A stretch of DNA of 64,000 bases. Source: Rhizomys pruinosus. Its lineage: Eukaryota > Chordata > Mammalia > Rodentia > Spalacidae. The stretch covers positions 685,636 through 749,635 of the forward strand of contig VZQC01006291.1 in the NCBI GenBank assembly GCA_009823505.1, written 5' to 3'. A program made the translations under genes and the position numbers. Below, in pieces: positions 52,845-64,000 of this stretch. The notes below the pieces were generated by a model, which had not been told where the DNA came from, made no database searches, and saw nothing but the letters and a program-made list of their open reading frames with translations. Each line of letters begins with the position of its first letter. Positions within the stretch are counted from its first letter, which is position 1.

Positions 52845-53013
52845 GTTTTTTTTTCTTTTGGTATTTTTGAGAAGCAGGCTGTCTTCCCTCGTTTTAGTAC
52901 CAGCTGTCCTGGAGCTCAGCTCTGTGTAGAACAGCTGGCTTGAACATCACAGAGATCCACCCACCCTACCTCCTGATGCTGGCGATTAGAGGCGCGCGCC
53001 ACCACATCCGGCT
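52845..53013 (-). mobile_element. B1 SINE with TSD
   Basis: gtatttttgagaagcaggct ... gcgcgccaccacatccggct. TSD caagttgccatttta at 52830-52844 and 53014-53028. Confidence 0.94.
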
Positions 53014-53028
53014 CAAGTTGCCATTTTA

Positions 53029-53590
53029 ATACTCCATGTAAACTGTTGAGAACCAGTTGCAGACCTTCCTGCATTTTCTAACAACCAGTGTACAAGTATT
53101 CTAAGAGCACTCGTTTAGGGTTCTATACTTCACTAACAAAACAGAAATGAGGTTTCTAACCAACTTATTCTGCAAAACTGATTACTTATAACAAATTGCC
53201 TGTGCCTTTGTTTAAAAATTACATGATAATATAATGAGTTGAGTGAGTGAATGAATGAATGAATGAATGCATGAATGAATGAATGATGAGCTCATATTGT
53301 TAGGAGATCATCTGCAGCAACCAACAGTGTATTTCTCTAGTGTCAGTTCAGTAAGGTGGGGAAAAGAGAATATAGATGAAACCGGACTCTGCTATAACTT
53401 CAAGAGTATCTCTGAAAGTAAGGATAGCAGAAATTGTTTTCTAATGCAGGAAGGCTGCCCTCTTAGTAGGCTTGGAAGGTTTTCATAGCTTTGCTTTGTG
53501 ATAAAAAGAAGCAATTATTAGACCTGGAAGTTCTTTTTTCTCTGAACAGTGCTTAGATTGAATTGTTTCTATACTTTAATTTTTTTTTTT
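53029..53590. other. Intron up to gap, with (TGAA)n
   Basis: Unique-looking sequence with (TGAA)n at 53240-53286; no hinge exon seen. Confidence 0.6.
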
Positions 53591-53867
53591 NNNNNNNNNN
53601 NNNNNNNNNNNNNNNNNNNNNNNNNNNNNNNNNNNNNNNNNNNNNNNNNNNNNNNNNNNNNNNNNNNNNNNNNNNNNNNNNNNNNNNNNNNNNNNNNNNN
53701 NNNNNNNNNNNNNNNNNNNNNNNNNNNNNNNNNNNNNNNNNNNNNNNNNNNNNNNNNNNNNNNNNNNNNNNNNNNNNNNNNNNNNNNNNNNNNNNNNNNN
53801 NNNNNNNNNNNNNNNNNNNNNNNNNNNNNNNNNNNNNNNNNNNNNNNNNNNNNNNNNNNNNNNNNNN
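53591..53867. other. Assembly gap (277 N)
   Basis: Between two T-runs, in the intron interval where one Smc5 hinge exon is missing; true size unknown. Confidence 1.
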
Positions 53868-54019
53868 TTTTTTTTGGTCTTTTTGAGATAGGGTCTCCCT
53901 GTAGCCCCAGCTGTCCTGAAACTCACTCTGTAGACCAGGCTGGCCTTGAACTCACAAAGATCCGCCTGCCTCTGTCTCCCAAGTGCTAGGATTAAAGGTG
54001 TGCACCACCATGCCTGGCT
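53868..54019 (-). mobile_element. B1 SINE at gap edge
   Basis: T-run from the gap, ggtctttttgagatagggtc ... ccaccatgcctggct. Confidence 0.94.
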
Positions 54020-54050
54020 TACTTTTAACATTTTAAGTTACATAGAGACC

Positions 54051-54270
54051 TTTTAAAAATATTTTATTATTTTTATTTTATGTGTATGAATGTATTGCCT
54101 CTATGTATGTAAATGTCATGCAATGCCTGCGGAGGTCAGAAGAGGGTATTGGATCTCCTGGAACTGGAGTTAAGTACGGTTAGTAGCCGTCTATCAGTGC
54201 TGTGAATCTAACCTAGGTCCTCTGCAAGAGCAGCCAGTGCTCTTAACCACTGAGCCAACTCTCTAGCCCC
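54051..54270 (-). mobile_element. B3-type SINE, older copy
   Basis: tgtatgaatgtattgcctct ... cactgagccaactctctagc. Confidence 0.9.
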
Positions 54271-54337
54271 AAAATAGAGAACTCTTTAATACTACTGGTT
54301 TGTGGGGGAGAGAGAGTATTGAAAAGGATTCCTTTTT

Positions 54338-54464
54338 GCTAGAATCTTAGCTAGCCCAGCTGTCCTTAGGCTCACTATATAGCCTGAATGACCTTGAACT
54401 CCTGATCTTTTCCCTTCCCCCTCACAAGTGCTGGGATTAACAGGAATATGCCACCCACCCAGCC
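54338..54464 (-). mobile_element. Old B1/RSINE1-like SINE
   Basis: ctcactatatagcctgaatgaccttgaac ... aagtgctgggattaacagga. Nothing recognised at 54465-54784. Confidence 0.6.
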
Positions 54465-54784
54465 TCCTTCCATTAATTTTTAAGGCTTCCTCCATTTGGT
54501 GAAATGTCTGCTGGCTTCCTTACCAGGAAAGGTCCTTCCTTTTGCTGGGATGCCCTTCTTACTATCTCGTGTCAGTTCAAATTCCATCGAAAACTTGTTT
54601 TTATGAAACATTTCTTTATTCCAAATTATTTAAGATTTAAGATGCCAGCTTATACCCTGTTGTCTCATGCTTAAAAGATCATATCTTCACTTAGACTAGA
54701 AACTTCTCCAGGGAAACAAGCCTTAATAATACTAGTTATGAACTTTCAGACACTGAGAAAAAAACTGTGTCCAAACATCTTACT

Positions 54785-55000
54785 CATAGCTCAGCAGTTA
54801 AAAGCACTGGTTGCTCTTGGAGAGGACCTGGGTTTGATTCCCAGCACCTACATGGTAGCTAACAACCATCTGTAACTCCAGTTCCAGGGGAATCTGATGC
54901 TATCTTCTGATTTCCATGGGTGTTGCATGACACAGGTATACTTAAATACATGCAGAGAATACACAATGTTTTTTATTTTTAAAAAAAGTAAATAAAATAT
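54785..55000 (+). mobile_element. B3-type SINE, 5'-truncated
   Basis: agctcagcagttaaaagcac ... acatgcagagaatacacaat. Confidence 0.9.
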
Positions 55001-55107
55001 TTTATGATTCTAAATATGGCGAAGTTAAGTAAAAGATTATACCTTTGAATAATATAATCTAGGGGATAGGGCTGGAGAGATGGCTCAGCATTTAAGAACA
55101 ATGGCTA

Positions 55108-55110
<3 letters not shown>

Positions 55111-55143
<33 letters not shown>

Positions 55144-55350
55144 GTATGAACTGTACTGTCTGCATGTAGTCTGCTGCACCTGTGTCTGCAATGCCACATG
55201 CAGGTCAGAATGAGGGTGTTCAGAGCTCCCCCTGGAACTTGGAGTTAAAAGACGGTTCCAGCCACCATGTGGGTGCTGGGGATCGAATCTGGGGTCCTCT
55301 GCAAGAGCAGTCGGCGCTCGTATAACCACTAGGCCATGTCTCCAGCCCCG
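55111..55350 (-). mobile_element. B3-type SINE, indel-rich
   Basis: T32 run, gaactgtactgtctgcatgt ... ccactaggccatgtctccag; at least ten small indels against the near-consensus copies elsewhere. Confidence 0.88.
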
Positions 55351-55371
55351 CGAAACAATTGCACTCTATTC

Positions 55372-55540
55372 ATTTTTTTTTCTTTTTTGGTCTTTTCGAG
55401 ACAGGGTCTGCCCTGTAGACCCCAGCTGTCCTGGAACCACTCTGTACACCAAGCTGCCTGTTGAACTCAGCAATTCTGCTGCCTCTGCCTCCCAAGTGCT
55501 AGGGGATTAAAGGCATGCGCCCTCACGCCCCGTGCTTACA
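55372..55540 (-). mobile_element. B1 SINE, indel-rich
   Basis: ggtcttttcgagacagggtctgccctgtagacccc ... gcatgcgccctcacgccccg; several one- or two-base insertions. Confidence 0.88.
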
Positions 55541-55847
55541 AGTGGTCTACCCTTACAGAAGACCCAGGTTCGATTCCCAGCATCCACATGACAGCCAACA
55601 ACTGTCTGAAACTCTAGTTCCAGGGCATCCAACACTCTATTCTGACCTCCATGGGCACTGCACAGCACAGGGGCTCTTACATACATACAATACACTAATA
55701 CGCAAACAATACACTAATACACATAAAATAAAAATAATAAAATATTTTTAGAATAAAAATCTAGGAAAGGAGTGTAAACCAACTGAGATAACGTAATTCA
55801 GCACTGGCCCTTGGCTCTTAGTATATTTTACATAAAGTTCCCAAGCT

Positions 55848-56115
55848 GCGGCTGGAGAGATGGCTCATCAGTTAAGAAAGCCGACTGCTCTTGGAGAGGA
55901 CCAGGGTTCAATTCCCAGCACCCAGTGGCGGGTAAGAACCATCTTTAAGCCGGGTGCAGTGATGCATGCCTTTAATCCAGCTGGTTATGCCAGGTTTAGC
56001 TGTCTGCCACACCTTAATCCCGGCTCACTGGAGGAGAGGCAGAGAGTTGGATTTCTGTGAGTTTAGGCCAGCTGGGACTTTAGGAGATCCTGTCTCAAAA
56101 AAATAAAAATAAAAA
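55848..56115 (+). mobile_element. Composite SINE (B3-type head + B1) with perfect TSD
   Basis: Head ggctggagagatggctcatc ... gtaagaaccatctttaa is followed directly by the B1 5' end gccgggtgcagtgatgcatg, then a B1 body with local rearrangement (cttaatcccggctcactgga) and one A-rich tail. A perfect 16-bp TSD ataaagttcccaagct (55832-55847, 56116-56131) surrounds the whole fusion, so both halves were inserted as one RNA. Confidence 0.92.
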
Positions 56116-56131
56116 ATAAAGTTCCCAAGCT

Positions 56132-56647
56132 AAGCTTATTTAGGAGAGAAGTTAGATAAAATTGGAGGATAGCCAACTTTGCCAGTTATTTAGCTTTCTC
56201 TGAATTTTTTTTTTTTTTGCTTTTTGAAAATTGTATTGTTATACTATTACATTGAATCTGATATTTGTTGGGCAAAATTCAACATGCTCCATACTGTGTT
56301 TTCCATTCTATGAATGTGATATTTAGAACTTCCATTTATTTACAACTTCTTTCATGTCTTTCAAAACTGTTGTTGGCTTTTCTGGATTTTTTTTTTTTAT
56401 TCCTAATTAGAATTAGGCCAGTGTATTGTTTTTCTTTTTCTTTTTTTTTTTTTTTTAATGAATTCTCCTCTTATGTTGTTTACTAAAACATTTACCTGAG
56501 ACATGTTGGATAGGTTGTTTGCTTTTAAGTCTAATATATTTTGATTTTCCAAAATTCACTTGGTTTATGGTTTTGATTCTTTAGTCATTTAAAACTGTGT
56601 AGCACAGTCTTATTACATATTCATGAATTCTTGCTTTACATTTATAG
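56132..56647. other. Intron, nothing recognised
   Basis: T-rich, leads to the exon acceptor. Confidence 0.6.
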
Positions 56648-57715
<1,068 letters not shown>

Positions 57716-57919
57716 TTTTATTTTTTTATTTTATGTATTTGAGTATATTGCCTGCATGTAGATAAATCCACCTGTGTCATGCAGTCCCCACAGAGGACAG
57801 AAGAGGGTGTTGGTTGCCTTGGAACTCAAGTTATGGCAGTTGTTTGCTGCCATGTGGAATCAAACCCAGGTCCTCTGCAAGAGCAGCAGGTGCTCATAAC
57901 CACTGCATCTCTAGCCCTA
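57716..57919 (-). mobile_element. B3-type SINE, older copy
   Basis: tttgagtatattgcctgcat ... cataaccactgcatctctag. Confidence 0.88.
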
Positions 57920-58153
57920 GTCACAACTGATCTTGATCCCATAAGTCTAATAATTAATGAGCTGTCAGACTCACAGTAGTAGGTAGAAACTCCCAGAAAT
58001 TCTAGTTTTTACTTAACAGCTTTAATTTTAGCATTTGTGACAAATAGTTATTTTCTTTGAAATAATAGGCTCACTTTATACTTTCTGGGAAAAGAAATAG
58101 CCAAAACTCCAATTCTGAGTAAATCATAGTTTGCTATTTTTTTGCCTTGCCAT

Positions 58154-58560
58154 GTTGTCTTAGTTTGCTTCTCTTTTGGTATGACAAAACAACTCTGACC
58201 AAAATCAACTTTGGGAGGAAAGGGTTTATTTGGTTTACATCTCTCAGGTCAGAAAGGGAGGCCAACGTAGGAATTCTGGGCAGGAACCTGGAGGCAGGAG
58301 CTGAAACCATGGAGGAACTGTTTACTGGCTTGTTCCTCTGGTTCATCCTCATCCTGCTCTCTTACACAATACCGAACAACCTGCCCAAGAGTGGCACCGC
58401 CCACAGGGGCCTGGGCCTTCCCACATCACCCAGCAATCAAGACAGTACCCACAGATAGGACACAGGCTAGTCCAGTGGAGGCAATTTCCTACTTGAAGAT
58501 CCGTCAACCCGGATGTGCCAAGTTGACAACTTAAGCTGTCCAGCACAATTGACCCCTTGT
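58154..58560. mobile_element. Rodent interspersed repeat, family not named
   Basis: gggaggaaagggtttatttg, gcaggaacctggaggcagga, agtggcaccgcccacagggg and gccaagttgacaacttaagctgtcc match a high-copy rodent repeat I recall but cannot name safely. Its sequence may continue to about 58900. Confidence 0.65.
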
Positions 58561-59575
<1,015 letters not shown>

Positions 59576-59630
59576 AATTTTTTTAACTAGCTGCTAGTTT
59601 AAAAAAAAAATTTTTTTAGAAGACTTTTTG

Positions 59631-59789
59631 TTCTGTTTTGTTTTTGGTCTTTTTGAAACAGGGTCTCCCTGTAGCCCCAGCTGCCCTGGAACTCGCTATG
59701 TAGGCCAGGCTGGCTTTGAACACACAGAGATCTGCCTGCCTCTGCCTTTCAAGTATTGAGATTTAAGGTGTATACCACCACGCCCAGGT
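59631..59789 (-). mobile_element. B1 SINE with TSD
   Basis: ggtctttttgaaacagggtc ... ataccaccacgcccaggt. TSD tagaagacttttt on both sides. Confidence 0.94.
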
Positions 59790-59818
59790 AGAAGACTTTT
59801 TTTAAGTCAGTGATTTTT

Positions 59819-60074
59819 CTTTTTTTTTTTTTTAAATTTTATTAACTTTATTTATTTCTGTGTATGAATGTACTGTCTGCATGCAAGTTTGTGCACCCGT
59901 GTCGTGCAATGCCGCGGAGGTCAGAAGAGGGTGTCGGATTCCCCTGGAACTGGAGTTCTCCTGGAATTGGAGTTTCAGACGGTTCTCAGCCGCCATGTGG
60001 GTGCTGGGGATCGAACCCGGGTCCTCTGTAAGAGCGGTCGGCGCTCTTAACCGCTAGGCCATCTCTCCAGCCCC
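59819..60074 (-). mobile_element. B3-type SINE, near-consensus, with TSD
   Basis: Closest to consensus of all copies, with 17-bp duplication and intact B box (ggatcgaacccgggtcctct). TSD taagtcagtgattttt at 59803-59818 and 60075-60090. Confidence 0.97.
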
Positions 60075-60205
60075 TAAGTCAGTGATTTTTATGATTACTT
60101 TCAACTTGCTTTGTTCTTTACTGTTTATAGATAACTAAAATAATGTTAATACATCAAGCCAAATTATTTTATTCCAAATGACTTAAGTACACTGGAAATT
60201 TTTTT

Positions 60206-60466
60206 AAGTATTTTTTTTAAACTTTTTATTTTATTTTATTTATTTTTGTATGTGTATGAATGTACTGTCTGCATGTAGGTTTGTGCATCCGTGTCGTGCA
60301 ATGCCACAGAGGTCAGAAGAGGGTCTCAGATTCCCTTAGAAACGGAGTTCTCCTGGAATTGGAGTTACAGATGGTTCTTAGCCGCCATGTGGGTGCTGAG
60401 GATCGAACCCAGGTCCTCTGCAAAAGCAGTCAGTGCTCTTAACCGCTAGGCTATCTCTCCAGCCCC
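60206..60466 (-). mobile_element. B3-type SINE, young
   Basis: With 17-bp duplication; same orientation as the copy 130 bp upstream. Confidence 0.95.
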
Positions 60467-60626
60467 TTAAGTAGTCTTATAAGATGACCTGATTGAGATG
60501 TTAGTCATAGTAGAAAAATATTATTCTTTCATCATTCATAATTTTATTTTGGAAAAAAAGAAAGCATTTTTTACAGTTGTAAAATGTAGGTAACTGAAAA
60601 GCTTAACTTTTATGGATTGTTTCTAG

Positions 60627-60797
<171 letters not shown>

Positions 60798-60984
60798 TAG
60801 TTTGAAAATATATATCACATAATATCGTTTGCACTGTGCAGTTGTTGGGAGCTATATATTATGAAAATTTAGAGGCCTTTAATCTCCAAAGTCCTTTCTC
60901 AAAATAGAAGTTCTCTTAGTATACTGTAACACCAACCAACCTGTGAACAGCCTGGTACAGTAATAAAACAAAACTACATTTTAA

Positions 60985-61180
60985 GGGGCTAGAGAGATGA
61001 TTCAGCAGTTGAGAGCACTGGCTGCTCTTCAGAGGACCTGGGTTCAATTCCCAGCACCAAGATGGCTGCTAAGAAGCATCTGTAACTCCAGTTCCAGGGG
61101 ATCTGATGCCCTCCTCTGACCTCCACGGGAGTACCTACCTATCTGTGTGCAGGCAGTACACTCAGACACATGAATAAAAA
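60985..61180 (+). mobile_element. B3-type SINE, older copy
   Basis: ggggctagagagatgattca ... cactcagacacatgaataaa. Confidence 0.9.
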
Positions 61181-61899
61181 CTAAGCTTTAAGTTATCCCT
61201 GCTGATGTGCTGTATTCCTGTTTTACTACTACGCTCATAAATTAGTACCAAATTGGACAATTTACAAACAGTCCAATAGACTGTTCTTCGTATACTAGCT
61301 GTAAGTTCTAGGATCCCTAAGCTGTCTGCACATCTGACCATATGCCTGCAAAATTACAAAATTTCCATGGTCCCTTCATGATTAATTGACTGGAACAACA
61401 TAGGATACAGAACACTGTTACTTTATTGTAAGGAAATATGTACAGCTGTGTCTGAAAGGTTTCTAAACAGGGTGTCTGAGCCCTTTTCATGTATAATTAG
61501 AGTATGTACTCCCTTGATGTTTTTTTGTGCTTACCAGCCAAGAAGTTGTGTTGCAGTTCCACCACATGACCATGATTGACTAATTGGCCATGTGGTTGAA
61601 TTCAGTCTCTGGCCCTCCTGTCTGATTTTGGGAAGTGTGCTGATTTCATATGATCCAAAACTCTGAAGTTGGTCTTTCTGGCATTATCGCCCGAGTCACC
61701 ACTTAACATAAACTCGGGTGTGATCCAGGGTACTCTTGGATAACAAAGAATCTGTCAGTCAGTTTCCAGGTTTAGAGGAATCAAAGGCTAATTACATTCT
61801 TTATTATATACTTGTGACCTCCAGAATATAGTTAGATAACATAAATCAATAGGCACATCAAAACTAACCTGATATTACCAAAAACTCAGAACTCAAACA
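61181..61899. other. Intron, possible ancient repeat
   Basis: gaccatgattgactaattggccatgtggttgaattc and gaactcgggtgtgatccaggg-like text look like old interspersed repeat or LTR sequence; I cannot name it. Confidence 0.35.
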
Positions 61900-61913
61900 T
61901 CAAACTTGTTCTT

Positions 61914-62125
61914 TTTTTTTTTTGTATTTGTATGAATGTACTGTCTGCATGTAGGTTTGCGCACCCGTGTCATGCAATGCCACGGAGGTCAGAAGAGGGC
62001 GTCGGATTCCCTTGGAACTGGAGTTAAAGACGGTTCTCAGCCGCCATGTGGGTGCTGGGGATCAAACCTGGGTCCTCTGCAAGAGCAGTTGGCACTCTTA
62101 ATTGCTAGGTCGTCTCTCTAGCCCC
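61914..62125 (-). mobile_element. B3-type SINE with TSD
   Basis: Subfamily without the 17-bp duplication. TSD tcaaacttgttctt / tcaaacttgctctt at 61900-61913 and 62126-62139. Confidence 0.94.
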
Positions 62126-62471
62126 TCAAACTTGCTCTTCTGAAGTTACCGAGAATGTAAAGAGAAGGGAATAGTTTATAGCACGTTATATGAGGCCAGT
62201 GGTATGTGTTGTCAAAACCAAAGAATTACAGCAGACCTGTGTCAGTCATGAACTCAGCCATAAACATTCTTGATAAAATGTCAACAAATCAAACCCAACA
62301 ATATAAAAAAGGGTTAATAAATCTTAACAGAGTGTGATAGTCCTCCTTACCAGTTTGTATTTGGGATCACTGAGGAGCCACACCTCTTGGTATACTTTGA
62401 GGGTGCTTTCAGAGAGATCTAACTGAAGAACTCTGTGTTAGTAACACCATTCATAAACTGAGGTTCTCAGC

Positions 62472-62591
62472 TGTACTCTGGCTATCCTGGAACTCACTCT
62501 GTAGACCAGGCTGTCCTTGAACTCACAGAGATCCACCTGCCTCTGCCTCCCAAGTGCTAGGATTAAAGGCGTGCACCACCATGCCCGGCTA
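62472..62591 (-). mobile_element. B1 SINE in inverted-repeat arm 1
   Basis: tactctggctatcctggaac ... caccatgcccggct, tail missing. The part from 62501 is mirrored exactly at 63911-64000. Confidence 0.93.
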
Positions 62592-62992
62592 TGTACTACT
62601 TTCTTAACTAGCTTTACTATTAAGCAAATGAATTTATAAAATTATGTATTAAGGGCTGGAGAGATGGCCTAGCGGTTAAGAGCACCGACTGCTCTTGTAG
62701 AGGACCCAGGTTCGATCCCCAGCACCCACATGGTGGCTAAGAACCGCCTGTAATTCCAATTCCAGAAGAAGTCTAGTTCCAGGGGAATCCGACACCCTCT
62801 TCTGATGACACGGGTGCACAAACCTACATGCAGACAGTACATTCATACACATTTTTAAAAAATTATGTATTAAACTATAATAAAGTAGTAGATAATGAGT
62901 TACTTTGACTATTTGTGCTTTCTCAATCATGAAGATGAACACTTTTGTTATTTCAAACATTAAGAGAAGGTTTATAGTCTCTAACTATTGAG
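62501..62992 (+). repeat. Inverted repeat, arm 1
   Basis: Reverse complement equals 63509-64000 over 492 bp with 8 mismatches and no indels (coordinates sum to 126501 throughout). Holds B1, unique sequence, a B3-type SINE and more unique sequence. Confidence 0.97.
62653..62862 (+). mobile_element. B3-type SINE in arm 1
   Basis: gggctggagagatggcctag ... cagtacattcatacacattt; with 17-bp duplication and a private deletion (tctgatgacacggg, lacking the cctccgcggcattgcac part) that arm 2 shares. Confidence 0.95.
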
Positions 62993-63139
62993 TACAATAT
63001 AAATTTAGTTGTTTGTGGTTGATGAATTTGCCTTCTAGTTCTTATCATGAAAGGATAATGGATTCTAGCATGTTTTTTCTGTATTTTTTTTCCCTGTACA
63101 TATATTGGAAGTATGGAACTGTTTTAAAAATAGGAACTC

Positions 63140-63386
63140 AGGTTCAGGGGTTGGAGAGATGGCCTAGTGGTTAAGACTGCCAACTGCTCTTTGCAGAGGA
63201 CCCAGGTTCAATCCCCAGCACCCACATGGTGGCTAAGAACCGTCTGTAACTCCAGTTCCAGGGGAATCTGACACCCTCTTCTGACCTCCACAGCACAGCA
63301 CAACACGGGTGCGCAAACCTACATGCAGACAGAACATTCATATACATAAAATATAAGCAAAACTTTAAAAAAATATTAAAAAAAAT
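63140..63386 (+). mobile_element. B3-type SINE in inverted-repeat spacer
   Basis: ggggttggagagatggccta ... catatacataaaatataagc; no 17-bp duplication. Flanks aaataggaactca and aaataagaactca are a likely TSD. Confidence 0.92.
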
Positions 63387-63393
63387 AAGAACT

Positions 63394-63508
63394 CATGGAG
63401 CTGGAAAGATGGCTCAGGTTAAGAGCACTGGCTAATCTTGCAGAGGACCTAGGATCAACTCCCAGCACCCACATGGTGGCTAACAACCAGTTCCAGGGGA
63501 ATCCTATG
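63394..63508 (+). mobile_element. B3-type SINE cut by inverted-repeat junction
   Basis: ggagctggaaagatggctca ... ccagttccaggggaatccta stops abruptly where arm 2 begins (63509); its 3' half is missing. Confidence 0.9.
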
Positions 63509-64000
63509 CTCAATAGTTAGAGACTATAAACCTTCTCTTAATGTTTGAAATAACAAAAGTGTTCATCTTCATGATTGAGAAAGCACAAATAGTCAAAGTA
63601 ACTCATTATCTACTACTTTATTATAGTTTAATACATAATTTTTTAAAAATTTGTATGAATGTACTGTCTGCATATAGGTTTGTGCACCCATGTCGTCAGA
63701 AGAGGGTGTCGGATTCCCCTGGAACTGGACTTCTCCTGGAATTAGAATTACAGGCGGTTCTTAGCCACCATGTGGGTTCTGGGGATCGAACCTGGGTCCT
63801 CTACAAGAGCAGTCGGTGCTCTTAACCGCTAGGCCATCTCTCCAGCCCTTAATACATAATTTTATAAATTCATTTGCTTAATAGTAAAGCTAGTTAAGAA
63901 AGTAGTACATAGCCGGGCATGGTGGTGCACGCCTTTAATCCTAGCACTTGGGAGGCAGAGGCAGGTGGATCTCTGTGAGTTCAAGGACAGCCTGGTCTAC
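63509..64000 (-). repeat. Inverted repeat, arm 2 (runs off window)
   Basis: Mirror of arm 1; includes antisense B3-type SINE (63639-63848) and sense B1 (63911-64000, cut by the window end). The arm probably extends further. Confidence 0.97.

Larger units (their letters stand above)
55068..55750 (+). mobile_element. B3-type SINE split by B3 and B1 insertions
   Basis: Head gggctggagagatggctcag (55068-55110) and remainder cagaagacccaggttcgatt ... acacataaaataaaaataat (55541-55750) look like one sense SINE. Between them are an antisense B3-type copy (55111-55350) and an antisense B1 (55372-55540), both unusually rich in single-base insertions. Confidence 0.75.

Noticed and set aside
53549..54031. 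Long frames across 53591-53867
   Set aside because: Same artefact of the N gap; flanks are poly(T) and B1.
59819..60466. Tandem array of a new satellite
   Set aside because: Two independent B3-type insertions in the same orientation; the first has its own target-site duplication.
62676..63825. Two near-identical 94-residue frames as a duplicated small gene family
   Set aside because: They are the same SINE-plus-flank sequence read from the two arms of the inverted repeat; the C-terminal half is SINE translation.

Overview
This is a mammalian, rodent-type intronic landscape with one protein-coding gene. The organism call rests on dense B1 (7SL-derived) and B3/B2-superfamily (tRNA-derived) SINEs, B4, RSINE1-like and ID-like elements, and an L1 whose 5' UTR carries a repeated monomer-like head. 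The B1 and B3 consensus differ from house mouse (B1 tail GTCTCGAAAAGACC, B3 head GGCCTAGCGGTTAAG), so a non-murine rodent is likely. A dipodoid or another myodont lineage is possible, but the sequence does not settle it.

The gene is Smc5 on the + strand, the SMC5 subunit of the SMC5/6 DNA-repair and genome-maintenance complex. Thirteen exons are visible between 8984 and 60749 (1,884 coding nt, about 628 codons). They join in frame with no stop and cover roughly residues 125-800 of a protein of about 1,100. Coverage runs from the end of the N-terminal ATPase lobe (Q-loop region) through the first coiled-coil arm, most of the hinge and much of the returning coil. Walker A lies in exons before the first visible one; the signature motif and Walker B lie beyond the window. 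One hinge exon expected between 48963 and 56648 is not visible and probably sits in the assembly gap at 53591-53867. One intron (41050-48868) has a GC donor, and one (56822-56915) is only 94 nt.

Layout: 1-8983 intron with an L1 3' end, SINEs and a 495-base gap; 8984-18328 five exons (head end and first coil); 18329-35249 a 16.9-kb intron holding an old L1 fragment set (19.8-20.5 and 22.9-24.8 kb), a near full-length degenerate sense L1 (26.4-32.05 kb) and a further antisense L1 3' end; 35250-41049 three exons (coil and hinge); 41050-56647 two long introns around one hinge exon, with a retroposed transcript copy (44502-45295) and an antisense L1 (about 50-52.1 kb); 56648-60749 four exons of hinge end and second coil; 60750-64000 intron with a 98.4% identical inverted duplication running off the end of the window.

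I found no second gene, structural RNA gene, CRISPR or prokaryote-type system. The most unusual material is structural: a recurrent composite SINE (B3-type head fused to B1, four loci, one with a perfect 16-bp target-site duplication around the whole fusion), the inverted duplication with all its mismatches in one SINE, and the 794-bp retroposed sequence of unknown parent. Repeat boundaries were set by eye and are good to about 5-10 bases unless a target-site duplication is quoted.
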